15,432 bases of DNA from Hungateiclostridiaceae bacterium UBA3922 (GTDB taxonomy: Bacteria > Bacillota > Clostridia > Acetivibrionales > DTU013): positions 411 to 15,842 of the forward strand of contig DGEQ01000052.1 of assembly GCA_002386045.1 (NCBI GenBank), written 5' to 3'. The notes under the pieces are model-generated. The model worked only from the letters and a program-made list of their open reading frames with translations, was not told the DNA's origin and did no database searches. A program made the translations under genes and the position numbers. Numbering within the stretch: position 1 is the first letter of the stretch; the number at the start of each line of letters is the position of its first letter. Of this stretch, positions 1-6,856 are shown piece after piece.

Positions 1-1200
1 TGCTGGGAAATGTCCGCTTTTTCCGACGGCAAGGCTGCCTTCAGGGAGAGCCACGACGGCAGGTACGGATATATCGATACCAACGGGAACGTGGTCATAA
101 AACCGGCCTTCGTCACTGCTGGCAACTTCAGGGACCACCGGGCGGTAGTTTCCGTCTGGGGAGGCGGAAGGGAGATTTATGGCCTCATCGCTGAGAACGG
201 CAGGTTCGTCATAATACCCCAGTACGAAGAGATACTGATGCTTGGCGAGGACAGGGTGGCGCTCGGCATCCCCAGGGATCCCGGCAACCTGTACGCCGGC
301 CTCAAGTATGCACTGGCGGACACCGACGGGAACCTGCTTACGGATTTCGTGTTCTGCAGTGTCGGCAGGTTCAGTAACGGTATCGCTTCTGCGGCCGACA
401 GCACTTCGACATACTTTATAAACACCTCCGGGAAGAAGGTCGAAAACCTGCCCGTCCTTGAAGGGAAGGGCGAGATGGAGGTGCTGGACGGGCTCGTATA
501 TGCAAATATAGATCAAAGGGCATTTTACCTGAACCGGCAGGGGCAGGCCGTCTACAGGCCTGTGTCATGGGTCGGCACGGAAAGCGGTGTGAAGGTTTTT
601 GAGGAGAAGTATAAGCCGAACGTGGATTACCTCGTCTATTATCCGGTCCTCGGTAACATGGCGGACCTGAAGGCCGAGGCCGATATCAACGCGAAGCTGA
701 GGGAGATGTGGACGGATATTTCCACGCTGAAGGTCAAGCCTTCCGATATACTGGATTACCACTATGAAAGCGGTTTTTCGGTCGTGTTCAGCCGCAAGGA
801 TCTGCTGGTGCTGGCGGAATCGAGCTATTTTTACCCCTTTGGCGCGGCCCACGGCACGCCGGATATGAACCATGTACATATCGACACCCGGTCCGGCGAG
901 TTTTACGAGCTCGGCGACCTGTTCAGGAAGGGCAGCAACTACGAGGCGGTGCTGACCGAGATCGTGGGAAGGCAGATAAACGAACTGGTGGAATCCGGGG
1001 ATGAGATGATTTTCCCTGATGCATTCGACGGCATCAGCAGCGACCAGCCCTTCTACGTGACCGACAAGGGGCTCAGCCTGTATTTCCGGCCATACGAGAT
1101 AGCGCCGTATGCAGCGGGGTTCCCGACATTCATGGTAACGTATGAAGAGATCGCAGATATAATCGATAAGGATGGAAAGTTCTGGAAGTCATTCAACTGA
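1..1200 (+). CDS. WG-repeat protein with C-terminal DUF3298 domain (5' end outside window)
   Basis: The frame is open from base 1. The first ATG (base 10) falls inside a repeat unit, so this is the 3' part of a longer gene. The N-terminal ~160 visible residues contain about four WG (KWG) repeats. The clearest is FSDGKAAF followed by GRYGYIDTNGNVVIKPAF; the later ones are more degenerate. The last ~190 residues match the DUF3298 pattern known from PdaC and RsiV-type proteins: an early YYPVLGN stretch, a GAAHG motif near residue 280, HIDTRSGEFYELGDLF, and the typical FRPYEIAPYAAGFPTF close to the end. WG repeats are thought to mediate binding, and DUF3298 proteins are usually extracytoplasmic or membrane-anchored. 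Any signal peptide or anchor would lie upstream of the window. The stop codon overlaps the ribosome binding site of the next gene, suggesting co-transcription. Family assignment is firm; function is unknown. Confidence 0.85.
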   Translation, partial: CWEMSAFSDGKAAFRESHDGRYGYIDTNGNVVIKPAFVTAGNFRDHRAVVSVWGGGREIYGLIAENGRFVIIPQYEEILMLGEDRVALGIPRDPGNLYAGLKYALADTDGNLLTDFVFCSVGRFSNGIASAADSTSTYFINTSGKKVENLPVLEGKGEMEVLDGLVYANIDQRAFYLNRQGQAVYRPVSWVGTESGVKVFEEKYKPNVDYLVYYPVLGNMADLKAEADINAKLREMWTDISTLKVKPSDILDYHYESGFSVVFSRKDLLVLAESSYFYPFGAAHGTPDMNHVHIDTRSGEFYELGDLFRKGSNYEAVLTEIVGRQINELVESGDEMIFPDAFDGISSDQPFYVTDKGLSLYFRPYEIAPYAAGFPTFMVTYEEIADIIDKDGKFWKSFN

Positions 1201-1212
1201 AGGTGGAAAACA

Positions 1213-2409
1213 ATGGTCAGAGAGAGTTTCCTGAGGTTCATTTACCAGGCTGCGAGCATGCAGCGGTGGAACGATCACATCAGGCCTGCCAGGGGATTCA
1301 CGGAACTGGACAAGCAGGCCCACAAGCTATTCTATGCATATGTCCTCGGAAAGCTTGAGGAGGAGACCTGCCCGGTCGACTGGATAAAGCTGATCGAGGG
1401 CGCCCTTTTCGAGTTTTTCCACAGGATACTGCTTACCGATATAAAGCCCCCGATTTTCCATATCCTCATGGAGAAGCACGGGGAGCAGATAAACCGGCAT
1501 GTGATGGAGGAACTCCGTGGACTTGGACTTGGCGACATAAAGCAGGGATTCGGGGAGAGGATGGAAGAGTACCTTTTCGACCCGGATTACGCGAAGCATG
1601 AAAAGATGATCCTGGGAGCGTCCCATTATTTCGTGACCAACTGGGAGTTCGGCATCGTTTACCGGTACAGCGAGGGCTTTTACGGGATAGAGGATACGAA
1701 GAGGAACATAAAGAAGCAAATGGAACAGCACCGGGACCTGGACTGTGTACGCAGGCTGGTTTTCAGCAACGATCTCAGGGATTTCCTGAACCTGATCGGC
1801 CAGCTCAGGTTCCAGCAAAGGTGGGCGCAGACCCAGCGGATACCGGAGACGTCAGTGGCGGGCCATATGCTGATAGTCGCGCTGCTGTCGTATATATTCA
1901 CCCTGGAGATGGATGCATGTGATAAACGCAGGTACAACAACTTCTTCGGCGGCCTGTTCCACGACCTGCCCGAGGTCCTGACGAGGGATATCATTTCGCC
2001 CGTCAAGAGTTCCGTCGGCGGGCTGAGTGAACTTATAAAGTCTATCGAGGAAGAGCAGATGGAGCAGATGCTGCTTCCGCTGCTGCCTGAAAAATGGCGG
2101 GACGAGATCCGCTATTTCACTGACGACGAGTTCGCGGACCGGATCATCCTGGATGGCAATACCGTGAAAACAAGCACGGAGCAGATAAACGAGCTTTACG
2201 ACCGTGATGAGTACTCGCCGGCAGACGGGAGCATAATCGAGTTCTGCGACAAGTTCGCGGCATACATGGAAGCCTATCTCTCGATAAAGCACGGGATCAC
2301 TTCAAAAAACCTGGTCGACGGGCACAAGAGCCTGTATAAGAGATTTGCCCGGACAAGGATAGCCGGAGTGGACATGGGAGTCATATTCGACTACTTCAGG
2401 CTGGAATGA
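1213..2409 (+). CDS. HD-superfamily (YfbR-like) metal-dependent phosphohydrolase with duplicated HD fold
   Basis: 398 residues. The C-terminal half has the HD signature: His218 (SVAGHM), His250-Asp251 (GGLFHDLPEVLT) and a distal Asp346 (EFCDKFAAY). The LPEVLTRDIISPVK stretch after HD resembles YfbR-type 5'-deoxynucleotidases, which are metal-dependent phosphohydrolases acting on nucleotides in the cytoplasm. The substrate here is not known. The N-terminal half looks like a second, degenerate copy: FLRFIYQ...QRW (residues 6-19) mirrors FLNLIGQ...QRW (191-204), and GALFEFFHRILLTDIKPPI (63-81) aligns without gaps to GGLFHDLPEVLTRDIISPV (246-264), with the HD pair replaced by Glu-Phe. No signal peptide or membrane helix is seen. 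ATG 1213 is preceded by AAGGTGG at 1200-1206. The next gene follows after 24 bases. HD assignment is secure; the precise reaction is inferred. Confidence 0.85.
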   Translation: MVRESFLRFIYQAASMQRWNDHIRPARGFTELDKQAHKLFYAYVLGKLEEETCPVDWIKLIEGALFEFFHRILLTDIKPPIFHILMEKHGEQINRHVMEELRGLGLGDIKQGFGERMEEYLFDPDYAKHEKMILGASHYFVTNWEFGIVYRYSEGFYGIEDTKRNIKKQMEQHRDLDCVRRLVFSNDLRDFLNLIGQLRFQQRWAQTQRIPETSVAGHMLIVALLSYIFTLEMDACDKRRYNNFFGGLFHDLPEVLTRDIISPVKSSVGGLSELIKSIEEEQMEQMLLPLLPEKWRDEIRYFTDDEFADRIILDGNTVKTSTEQINELYDRDEYSPADGSIIEFCDKFAAYMEAYLSIKHGITSKNLVDGHKSLYKRFARTRIAGVDMGVIFDYFRLE

Positions 2410-2433
2410 CGGACCGGGATCCGGAGGACTGCT

Positions 2434-3051
2434 GTGAACAAATACATGGGGTTTTATGAACTGAAAGCATTGAACATCCCGTCGGTGCCATGGAAACTTT
2501 TCACCAGTGATACGGTCCTTGACGAAGGACTGCTTTGGACTGTCAGGGTAGCCACCGCTGCGGGAGATGACCTGAACCTGCCAAGGGCGGTAGGCGTGGA
2601 TCATGCGCAGGCGATGGCAAAAGGCAGGGAGTTTCTCAGGGAATACGGCGATAAAGGGATCGTCGTTTACTATCCCTATTTTATAGCCGAAAAGAGCGGC
2701 GTTCTCGACATCAACAATAAAAGGCTCGTGATCGAGGCCGTGGACCGTGACCTGTGGAACCTTGTGACATACGGGAGGAAAGATGTGACCATCATCGTCC
2801 CTGCAGACAGGAACGGCGCACTTGGCGAAGAAATGCACATATCGGGAGACTGCGGTTTCCTGACCGGGGAAGAGATAAGAGAACTGATGAAGTACGGCGC
2901 CGTCATCCGGGGCAGGTTCAGGGAAGAGATCAGCGGAGGGGCTTCTGTCCTCGCCGAGTGGAGCTATGCATACAGCACCGACATCCGCAGGGAACCGACG
3001 GGACCCAGGTATCTCGTGTTCTACGAACTGAGGGGCCTGTCCGCACTTTAG
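2434..3051 (+). CDS. Unrecognised 205-residue cytoplasmic protein
   Basis: I do not recognise this family. The start is GTG 2434, preceded by GGAGGA at 2423-2428 with a 5-base gap, which fits well. The protein is soluble-looking, mixed alpha/beta, with no signal peptide, membrane helix or Cys cluster. Distinct stretches include ALNIPSVPWKLF near the N-terminus, WTVRVATAAGDDLNLPRAVG (about residues 36-55), GIVVYYPYFIAEKSGVLDI (about 74-92), and VIEAVDRDLWNLVTYGRKDV just after. These look like conserved blocks of a compact enzyme or binding domain rather than low-complexity sequence. A nucleotide-binding fold is possible, but I see no Walker, ATP-grasp or Rossmann motif that would prove it. The gene sits 24 bases after the HD phosphohydrolase in the same direction, so the two are probably co-transcribed and may work together. 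Confidence 0.75.
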   Translation: MNKYMGFYELKALNIPSVPWKLFTSDTVLDEGLLWTVRVATAAGDDLNLPRAVGVDHAQAMAKGREFLREYGDKGIVVYYPYFIAEKSGVLDINNKRLVIEAVDRDLWNLVTYGRKDVTIIVPADRNGALGEEMHISGDCGFLTGEEIRELMKYGAVIRGRFREEISGGASVLAEWSYAYSTDIRREPTGPRYLVFYELRGLSAL

Positions 3052-3186
3052 CGCTTTGCCCGGTTTGCCGCCGAAAAGTTCAGTGCAGGTTTCCGCTATC
3101 CGTCCATCTGAATATATTGATAATGGCGGCCAGTTTGCCGGACGGACATTGAATACGGATGGCCTGACCAGGCCGGTGAGGATGGA

Positions 3187-4092
3187 ATGCGGTTGTCTGA
3201 ATATATAACGTCACAGTTGCCGGAAGGTGCTGTGGTGGATTTTATTTTTTATGAAGACTTTGACGGCGACGGAATGAAGGAAGCAGTGATCGGTGTGACC
3301 CGGTTTGCGCCGTTCCCTCCCGATTCCGCGGTGATGATCGTCAGGGCTGGGAAGGACGGTGGTATCCGACATGACTGGTTCCTGTTCAGGGAATCGCCCC
3401 AGGGATATGAGCAGCCCGGGGTCATAGACAGCGCCGCTGCGGCGGACACCGACGGTGACGGGCTCAAGGAAGCGGTGATATCGAGGGTGTTCGGTCACAG
3501 GCATGAAATAGATATAACCGTGATCGACTGGAACGGATCGGTCCCGTACCAGGCATGGCACAGCGGCAGGATGTTTTTCCACGGAAGCCTGGAAGTGGCC
3601 GATACGGATAGCGACGGTACTGCGGAGATCATAGTGGAATACGGCACTCGGGACGGGCATGAGGTGATAGCGGCCGAGGAAGCCTGTTACCATGTCAGGG
3701 AGAGCCTGGTGTACAAATGGGACGGGAAGAGCTACCGCGCGCGGCCCCGCAGCGTTGAGATGCCGTACAGGAGCTTCAATACGGCAGTCAGGTTCCTGGC
3801 AGCGATATGGAAGCGGGATTACAGGAAAGCCTATTCGATGGTGATGATACCGCCGTTTTCAGGGCTTAACGGGCTGGATGACCCCAGCTTGCCTGCTTTT
3901 AAGGACTATATCGGTAAAAAGGTGTTGCCGGCCCTGTCACGCAACATCGAGAAAGGAAAGCTCGTGCCCGCCGAACCTTATGACACCTGCTGCCATTTTT
4001 CAGGTCCCGAGGACGATTTTACCGTCGAACTTTCCAAGACCGACAGCGGCGTGAAGGTATCCGGGATAATGATTTCGAAGAGAAGGGCGTAG
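3187..4092 (+). CDS. Protein with FG-GAP/VCBS-like calcium-loop repeats
   Basis: 301 residues. Three regularly spaced copies of a DxDxDG loop followed by a hydrophobic strand occur: DFDGDGMKEAVIG (from residue 24), DTDGDGLKEAVIS (from 87) and DTDSDGTAEIIVEY (from 139). This is the pattern of FG-GAP/VCBS beta-propeller blades, whose Asp-rich loops bind calcium. Residues beyond about 185 form a separate C-terminal part without repeats (RSFNTAVRFLAAIWKRDYRKAYS...), resembling the small alpha/beta domains attached to secreted Clostridia proteins, though I cannot name it. Oddly, no signal peptide or membrane anchor is visible, while such propellers are usually extracellular. ATG 3187 has GGTGAGG at 3175-3181 upstream. 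The 135-base gap before it contains no clear terminator, so it may still belong to the upstream gene group. Repeat type is fairly sure; role unknown. Confidence 0.75.
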   Translation: MRLSEYITSQLPEGAVVDFIFYEDFDGDGMKEAVIGVTRFAPFPPDSAVMIVRAGKDGGIRHDWFLFRESPQGYEQPGVIDSAAAADTDGDGLKEAVISRVFGHRHEIDITVIDWNGSVPYQAWHSGRMFFHGSLEVADTDSDGTAEIIVEYGTRDGHEVIAAEEACYHVRESLVYKWDGKSYRARPRSVEMPYRSFNTAVRFLAAIWKRDYRKAYSMVMIPPFSGLNGLDDPSLPAFKDYIGKKVLPALSRNIEKGKLVPAEPYDTCCHFSGPEDDFTVELSKTDSGVKVSGIMISKRRA

Positions 4093-4136
4093 AATATCCG
4101 GGAACCGTGTAAAATATCATATTTTTCCGGAACAAA

Positions 4137-4166
4137 TTGACCGCAGTTCAAGTCAATTAGTATAAA
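4137..4166 (+). promoter_or_regulatory. Candidate sigma-A promoter, distal of two, for the PP2C-like/LysM gene
   Basis: TTGACC (4137-4142) and TATAAA (4161-4166) are separated by 18 bases, a near-consensus -35/-10 pair in an AT-rich stretch. It lies after the stop of the preceding gene and upstream of the gene at 4271. Confidence 0.5.
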
Positions 4167-4175
4167 TTGCATTTA

Positions 4176-4204
4176 TTGAACACGGATTTTTATTGTGGTA
4201 TTAT
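4176..4204 (+). promoter_or_regulatory. Candidate sigma-A promoter, proximal of two, for the PP2C-like/LysM gene
   Basis: TTGAAC (4176-4181) and TATTAT (4199-4204) are 17 bases apart. Transcription would begin near 4211, giving a leader of about 60 bases before ATG 4271. Together with the distal pair this would form a tandem promoter. Confidence 0.55.
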
Positions 4205-4254
4205 TTTATTGGGGTTGATTCCGGCTTCCTGGCATGTTCATTCCTACCGAAGAC

Positions 4255-4262
4255 AAGGAGGT
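4255..4262 (+). promoter_or_regulatory. Ribosome binding site that fixes the start at 4271
   Basis: AAGGAGGT is a perfect anti-16S match 8 bases before ATG 4271. The in-frame upstream ATG at 4193 has no such site and lies inside the proximal promoter, so the longer reading is unlikely. Confidence 0.85.
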
Positions 4263-4270
4263 ATCTTAAT

Positions 4271-5650
4271 ATGGGAAATGCCGTTAAGGTAACGTTCTCC
4301 GCCGTCACACACGCCGGCACGGCTTATACTTCAAATAACGACAGGATATACGCCAACGGCAGGTTTATCCATCCAAGCGCGGCTGATTATGCGCAGATAT
4401 CACTCGAAATGGTCGACACCAGGTTCTTTTTCGCTTTGTCCGGGTACATGGAAGATGATGAATCCGGTGTTTCCCTTATCAGTGACCTTAAGAGATTCCA
4501 TCAGAAAGCGTCTGCAAGTTCGAAGGGCATCAATGTCAAGCTGGATGAACTGGTCCAGGTTGTGGAGCAGGCCAGCAACCTGATACACAGCATTTCGCTT
4601 GGAGATAGCGATTTTGGGGAAAGGAAGCCGTCATTTTCCGGTATACTGATCGAGGACGGACAGATAGCGGCCGTCAGCCTTGGGAACTACCGGATTTACA
4701 AGCTTGAGGGTGATACGTTCAAACTTTTCGTCAATGATTACAAGAGAGCCGAAAGGCTCCTGAAAATGGGCATTATAGATGATGAACAGGCGGAGATCCT
4801 TACGAAGCAGCAGAAGGCTGCCATGGAGGAAGCCAGGACGACCGTCAAGAAATCGGATATCTACCCCCTGAGGCCGGGAACCACGTACCTGATTTGCAGT
4901 ACCGGCCTTGCTGAATCCGTGGACGAGGATACGATATACGATATACTTGCTTCGGGAGCAGACCCGGATGTTGCGGCCGGAGATCTTGTGACGGAAGCGC
5001 TGGGCAAGGAGCCCGAAGAAGCTGTATCGGCAATGGTCATCAGGGTAGAGGATGCCGGCGAGCAGTTCGAAGACGAGGACGAAATGGTACGGCCGATGCA
5101 GTACAGGACGCCACCTGTCAGGGTGCAGCCAAGGTATGGCACTCCTGCGGCAGCCCGCAGGCGCCAGGTGCCGGTGGACGCCGGCAAGATAGCGGCCATC
5201 CTGGTGCTGGTCGTCCTGGCGACGGCTGTGATACTGGGCGGGTACAGGATATGGAAGTTGGTCAGCCCGCAGGCGAAAGAACCGGATCCCGGAGATGTTC
5301 CGGCCATTGTCGACAATGGCGGCGGGACCGATCCTTCCGAGACCGATGATACCGATATGCCGGACGGCCTGGAACCGGACGAGGACCAGGAGCCCGCGGA
5401 TGAGACGCCGGATGATACCGGGAGCGGGGGGACCGGCCAGACAGGAACCCCGGGAAATACCGGCGACGAGTATGTAGTAGGGCCTGATGGCACCACGTAC
5501 GTTGTCAAGCCGGGCGATATGCTGATGAAGATAGCGAAAAATTTCTATGGGGACGAGAGCAAGTACGTGCTCATCATGGAAGCGAATAATATCCAGGACC
5601 CGGATAAGATCTTTGTCGGACAGGAACTCAAGATACCTCCGATCCCGTGA
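4271..5650 (+). CDS. Membrane-anchored PP2C-like pseudophosphatase with external LysM domain
   Basis: 459 residues from ATG 4271. Residues 5-262 follow the PP2C phosphatase plan: THAGTAYTSNNDR for the usual SDxGxxRxxNED, FALSGYMEDD for VxDGMGGH, VSLGNYRIY for VGDSRxY, the RLLKMGIIDDEQA helix, YLICSTGL for LLCSDGL, and EAVSAMVIRV for the DNxTxVVV strand. At four of the metal-binding Asp positions the residue is changed (DG to SG, GDS to GNY, SDG to STG, DN to EA), so catalysis is unlikely. One membrane helix (about 307-325) follows, then an acidic Pro/Gly/Thr/Asp-rich linker (335-400) and a LysM domain (about 409-457: YVVKPGDMLMKIAKNFYG...VGQELKIP). The predicted topology is PP2C part inside, LysM outside on peptidoglycan. 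It has its own tandem promoters and terminator. Likely a sensor or scaffold rather than an enzyme; that role is inference. Confidence 0.85.
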   Translation: MGNAVKVTFSAVTHAGTAYTSNNDRIYANGRFIHPSAADYAQISLEMVDTRFFFALSGYMEDDESGVSLISDLKRFHQKASASSKGINVKLDELVQVVEQASNLIHSISLGDSDFGERKPSFSGILIEDGQIAAVSLGNYRIYKLEGDTFKLFVNDYKRAERLLKMGIIDDEQAEILTKQQKAAMEEARTTVKKSDIYPLRPGTTYLICSTGLAESVDEDTIYDILASGADPDVAAGDLVTEALGKEPEEAVSAMVIRVEDAGEQFEDEDEMVRPMQYRTPPVRVQPRYGTPAAARRRQVPVDAGKIAAILVLVVLATAVILGGYRIWKLVSPQAKEPDPGDVPAIVDNGGGTDPSETDDTDMPDGLEPDEDQEPADETPDDTGSGGTGQTGTPGNTGDEYVVGPDGTTYVVKPGDMLMKIAKNFYGDESKYVLIMEANNIQDPDKIFVGQELKIPPIP

Positions 5651-5670
5651 TACATGGACGGTCAGGATGA

Positions 5671-5700
5671 CAGGCGGCAAATGCCGCCTGTTTTTGTTTT
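5671..5700 (+). terminator. Intrinsic terminator after the PP2C-like/LysM gene
   Basis: A perfect 8-bp stem, CAGGCGGC / GCCGCCTG with loop AAAT (9 bp if the flanking A-T pair is counted), is followed immediately by TTTTTGTTTT. It ends this unit and separates it from the heat-shock operon. Confidence 0.93.
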
Positions 5701-5760
5701 GGCAGTACCGGACGCTTCATCCGGCAGCCATGTCGATCCGGCAATAATATCTATTTTTAC

Positions 5761-5788
5761 TTGCATTTTTCATGCGCGCGTGTATAAT
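5761..5788 (+). promoter_or_regulatory. Sigma-A promoter of the J-protein/clpB operon
   Basis: TTGCAT (5761-5766) and a perfect TATAAT (5783-5788) are spaced by 16 bases. The start site would fall at about 5795, at the edge of the CtsR operator. Confidence 0.75.
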
Positions 5789-5796
5789 AATATATA

Positions 5797-5813
5797 GGTC
5801 AAAGAAAGTCAAA
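5797..5813 (+). promoter_or_regulatory. CtsR operator (heptad direct repeat)
   Basis: GGTCAAA-GAA-AGTCAAA matches exactly the CtsR consensus known from Bacillota heat-shock genes: two (A/G)GTCAAA heptads separated by NAN. It starts 8 bases after the -10 box, over the expected transcription start, so bound CtsR would block initiation. A partial third heptad (AGTCAG) overlaps its end. Confidence 0.9.
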
Positions 5814-5835
5814 GTCAGCGCCGGAAGGTGGTTCG

Positions 5836-6780
5836 ATGAAATACAAGGACTATTACCAGGTCCTCGGGGTGGACAAAAACGCATCGGAAGATGAAATAAA
5901 GAAAGCGTACAGGAAACTGGCGAAGAAGTACCATCCCGATACGCATCCCGGGGACAGGGCCGCGGAGGAGAAGTTCAAGGAGATAAACGAAGCATACGAG
6001 GTGCTGGGGGATCCTGAGAAAAGGAAAAAATACGACATGTTCGGCAGCCAGGGCCAGTTTTTCCATGGTGCCGAATTCGATCCGTCGCAGTTTGGCTTCG
6101 GCAACGGTATGCGGTACGAGTTCAGGTCGACCGGCAGCGGATTCAGCGACTTTTTCGAATGGATTTTCGGCGAAGGCAGTCCCTTCGGCGCTTTCGACAA
6201 CAGCATTTTCGGGAGGACGGGCGGGACCGGCAGCCGGTTCGGCCGCGGCATGAGGACGAAAGGCGAAGATGCGGAGACTGTGCTGGAGATTTCCATAGCG
6301 GAGGGGTTCAGCGGCGCAGAGAAGCTGATAAGCCTGAGGGGCGTCAACGGAGTAAAGAAGATATCGCTGAAGATCCCGGCCGGCATAAGGCAGGGCGAGA
6401 AAATAAAGCTTGCGGGGCAGGGGAACCCGGGGATCAACGGCGGTCCCAACGGGGACCTGTACCTGCGCGTGGAATTCAGGAAAGATCCCGTGTTCGAACT
6501 GAAAGGGCTGGACCTGGAAGCCAGGCTCCAGCTATATCCGTGGGAAGCGGCGCTCGGTGCCGAAAAGCCTTTCAATACGCTGGACGGCAGGATATCGGTC
6601 AGGATACCGGCCGGGGTGCAGACCGACAGCAGGATCAGGGTCGCCGGGAAAGGCTACAGGGACAAGTCCGGCAAAAGGGGCGACCTGTTCCTCAGGGTAG
6701 CTATCGTGAACCCGCCGCGGCTGAGCAGCGAGCAACTGGAACTCTATGAGAAGCTGAGCAGGACCCAGGTCCAGGCATGA
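5836..6780 (+). CDS. DnaJ-family co-chaperone without zinc finger (class B, CbpA-like)
   Basis: 314 residues. J domain at 4-69 with the Hsp70-activating HPD motif at 33-35 (KYHPDTHPGD), then a Gly/Phe-rich region (about 70-137: FGFGNG, GSGFSDFFEWIFGEG). Two C-terminal substrate-binding barrels follow at about 145-215 and 220-293 (ISLKIPAGIRQGEKIKLAGQ; RISVRIPAGVQTDSRIRVAG). The CxxCxGxG zinc-binding repeats of classical DnaJ are absent, so this is the CbpA/DnaJB type that delivers clients to DnaK. It is the first gene of an operon with clpB (76-base gap). ATG 5836 is preceded by GGAAGGTGG from 5823. Control is by the CtsR operator just upstream. DnaK itself is not in the window. Since DnaK-DnaJ and ClpB cooperate in disaggregation, this protein is likely a disaggregation-linked J protein; that specialisation is inference. 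Confidence 0.92.
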   Translation: MKYKDYYQVLGVDKNASEDEIKKAYRKLAKKYHPDTHPGDRAAEEKFKEINEAYEVLGDPEKRKKYDMFGSQGQFFHGAEFDPSQFGFGNGMRYEFRSTGSGFSDFFEWIFGEGSPFGAFDNSIFGRTGGTGSRFGRGMRTKGEDAETVLEISIAEGFSGAEKLISLRGVNGVKKISLKIPAGIRQGEKIKLAGQGNPGINGGPNGDLYLRVEFRKDPVFELKGLDLEARLQLYPWEAALGAEKPFNTLDGRISVRIPAGVQTDSRIRVAGKGYRDKSGKRGDLFLRVAIVNPPRLSSEQLELYEKLSRTQVQA

Positions 6781-6842
6781 GCAGGAAATGGCATCAAAAC
6801 CGTTGATCAATCAGTGAAGCAAAACTGACATGGAAAATTTTC

Positions 6843-6848
6843 AGGAGG
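6843..6848 (+). promoter_or_regulatory. Ribosome binding site selecting the clpB start
   Basis: AGGAGG lies 8 bases before ATG 6857. ATG 6851 is too close (2 bases), and the upstream in-frame ATG 6830 has no Shine-Dalgarno sequence and lies before this site, so 6857 is the best start. Confidence 0.75.
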
Positions 6849-6856
6849 CTATGGTC

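Noticed and set aside
2754..3152. Overlapping plus-strand frame encoding 132 residues
   Set aside because: It is rich in Arg/Cys/His with no family resemblance, and overlaps the better supported gene at 2434-3051 in another frame.
4098..4130. Stem CCGGGAA / TTTCCGG after the calcium-loop gene as a terminator
   Set aside because: Seven pairs including a G-T wobble, a 19-base loop and no following T-run make it too weak to call.
4193..4270. N-terminal extension of the PP2C-like protein from ATG 4193
   Set aside because: No ribosome binding site, it overlaps the -10 region of a promoter, and the translated extension resembles nothing in PP2C proteins; ATG 4271 has a perfect site.
4631..5680. 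Long minus-strand frame (349 residues) opposite the PP2C-like/LysM gene
   Set aside because: It mirrors the codon structure of the plus-strand gene, shows no domain, and would begin inside the terminator of that gene.
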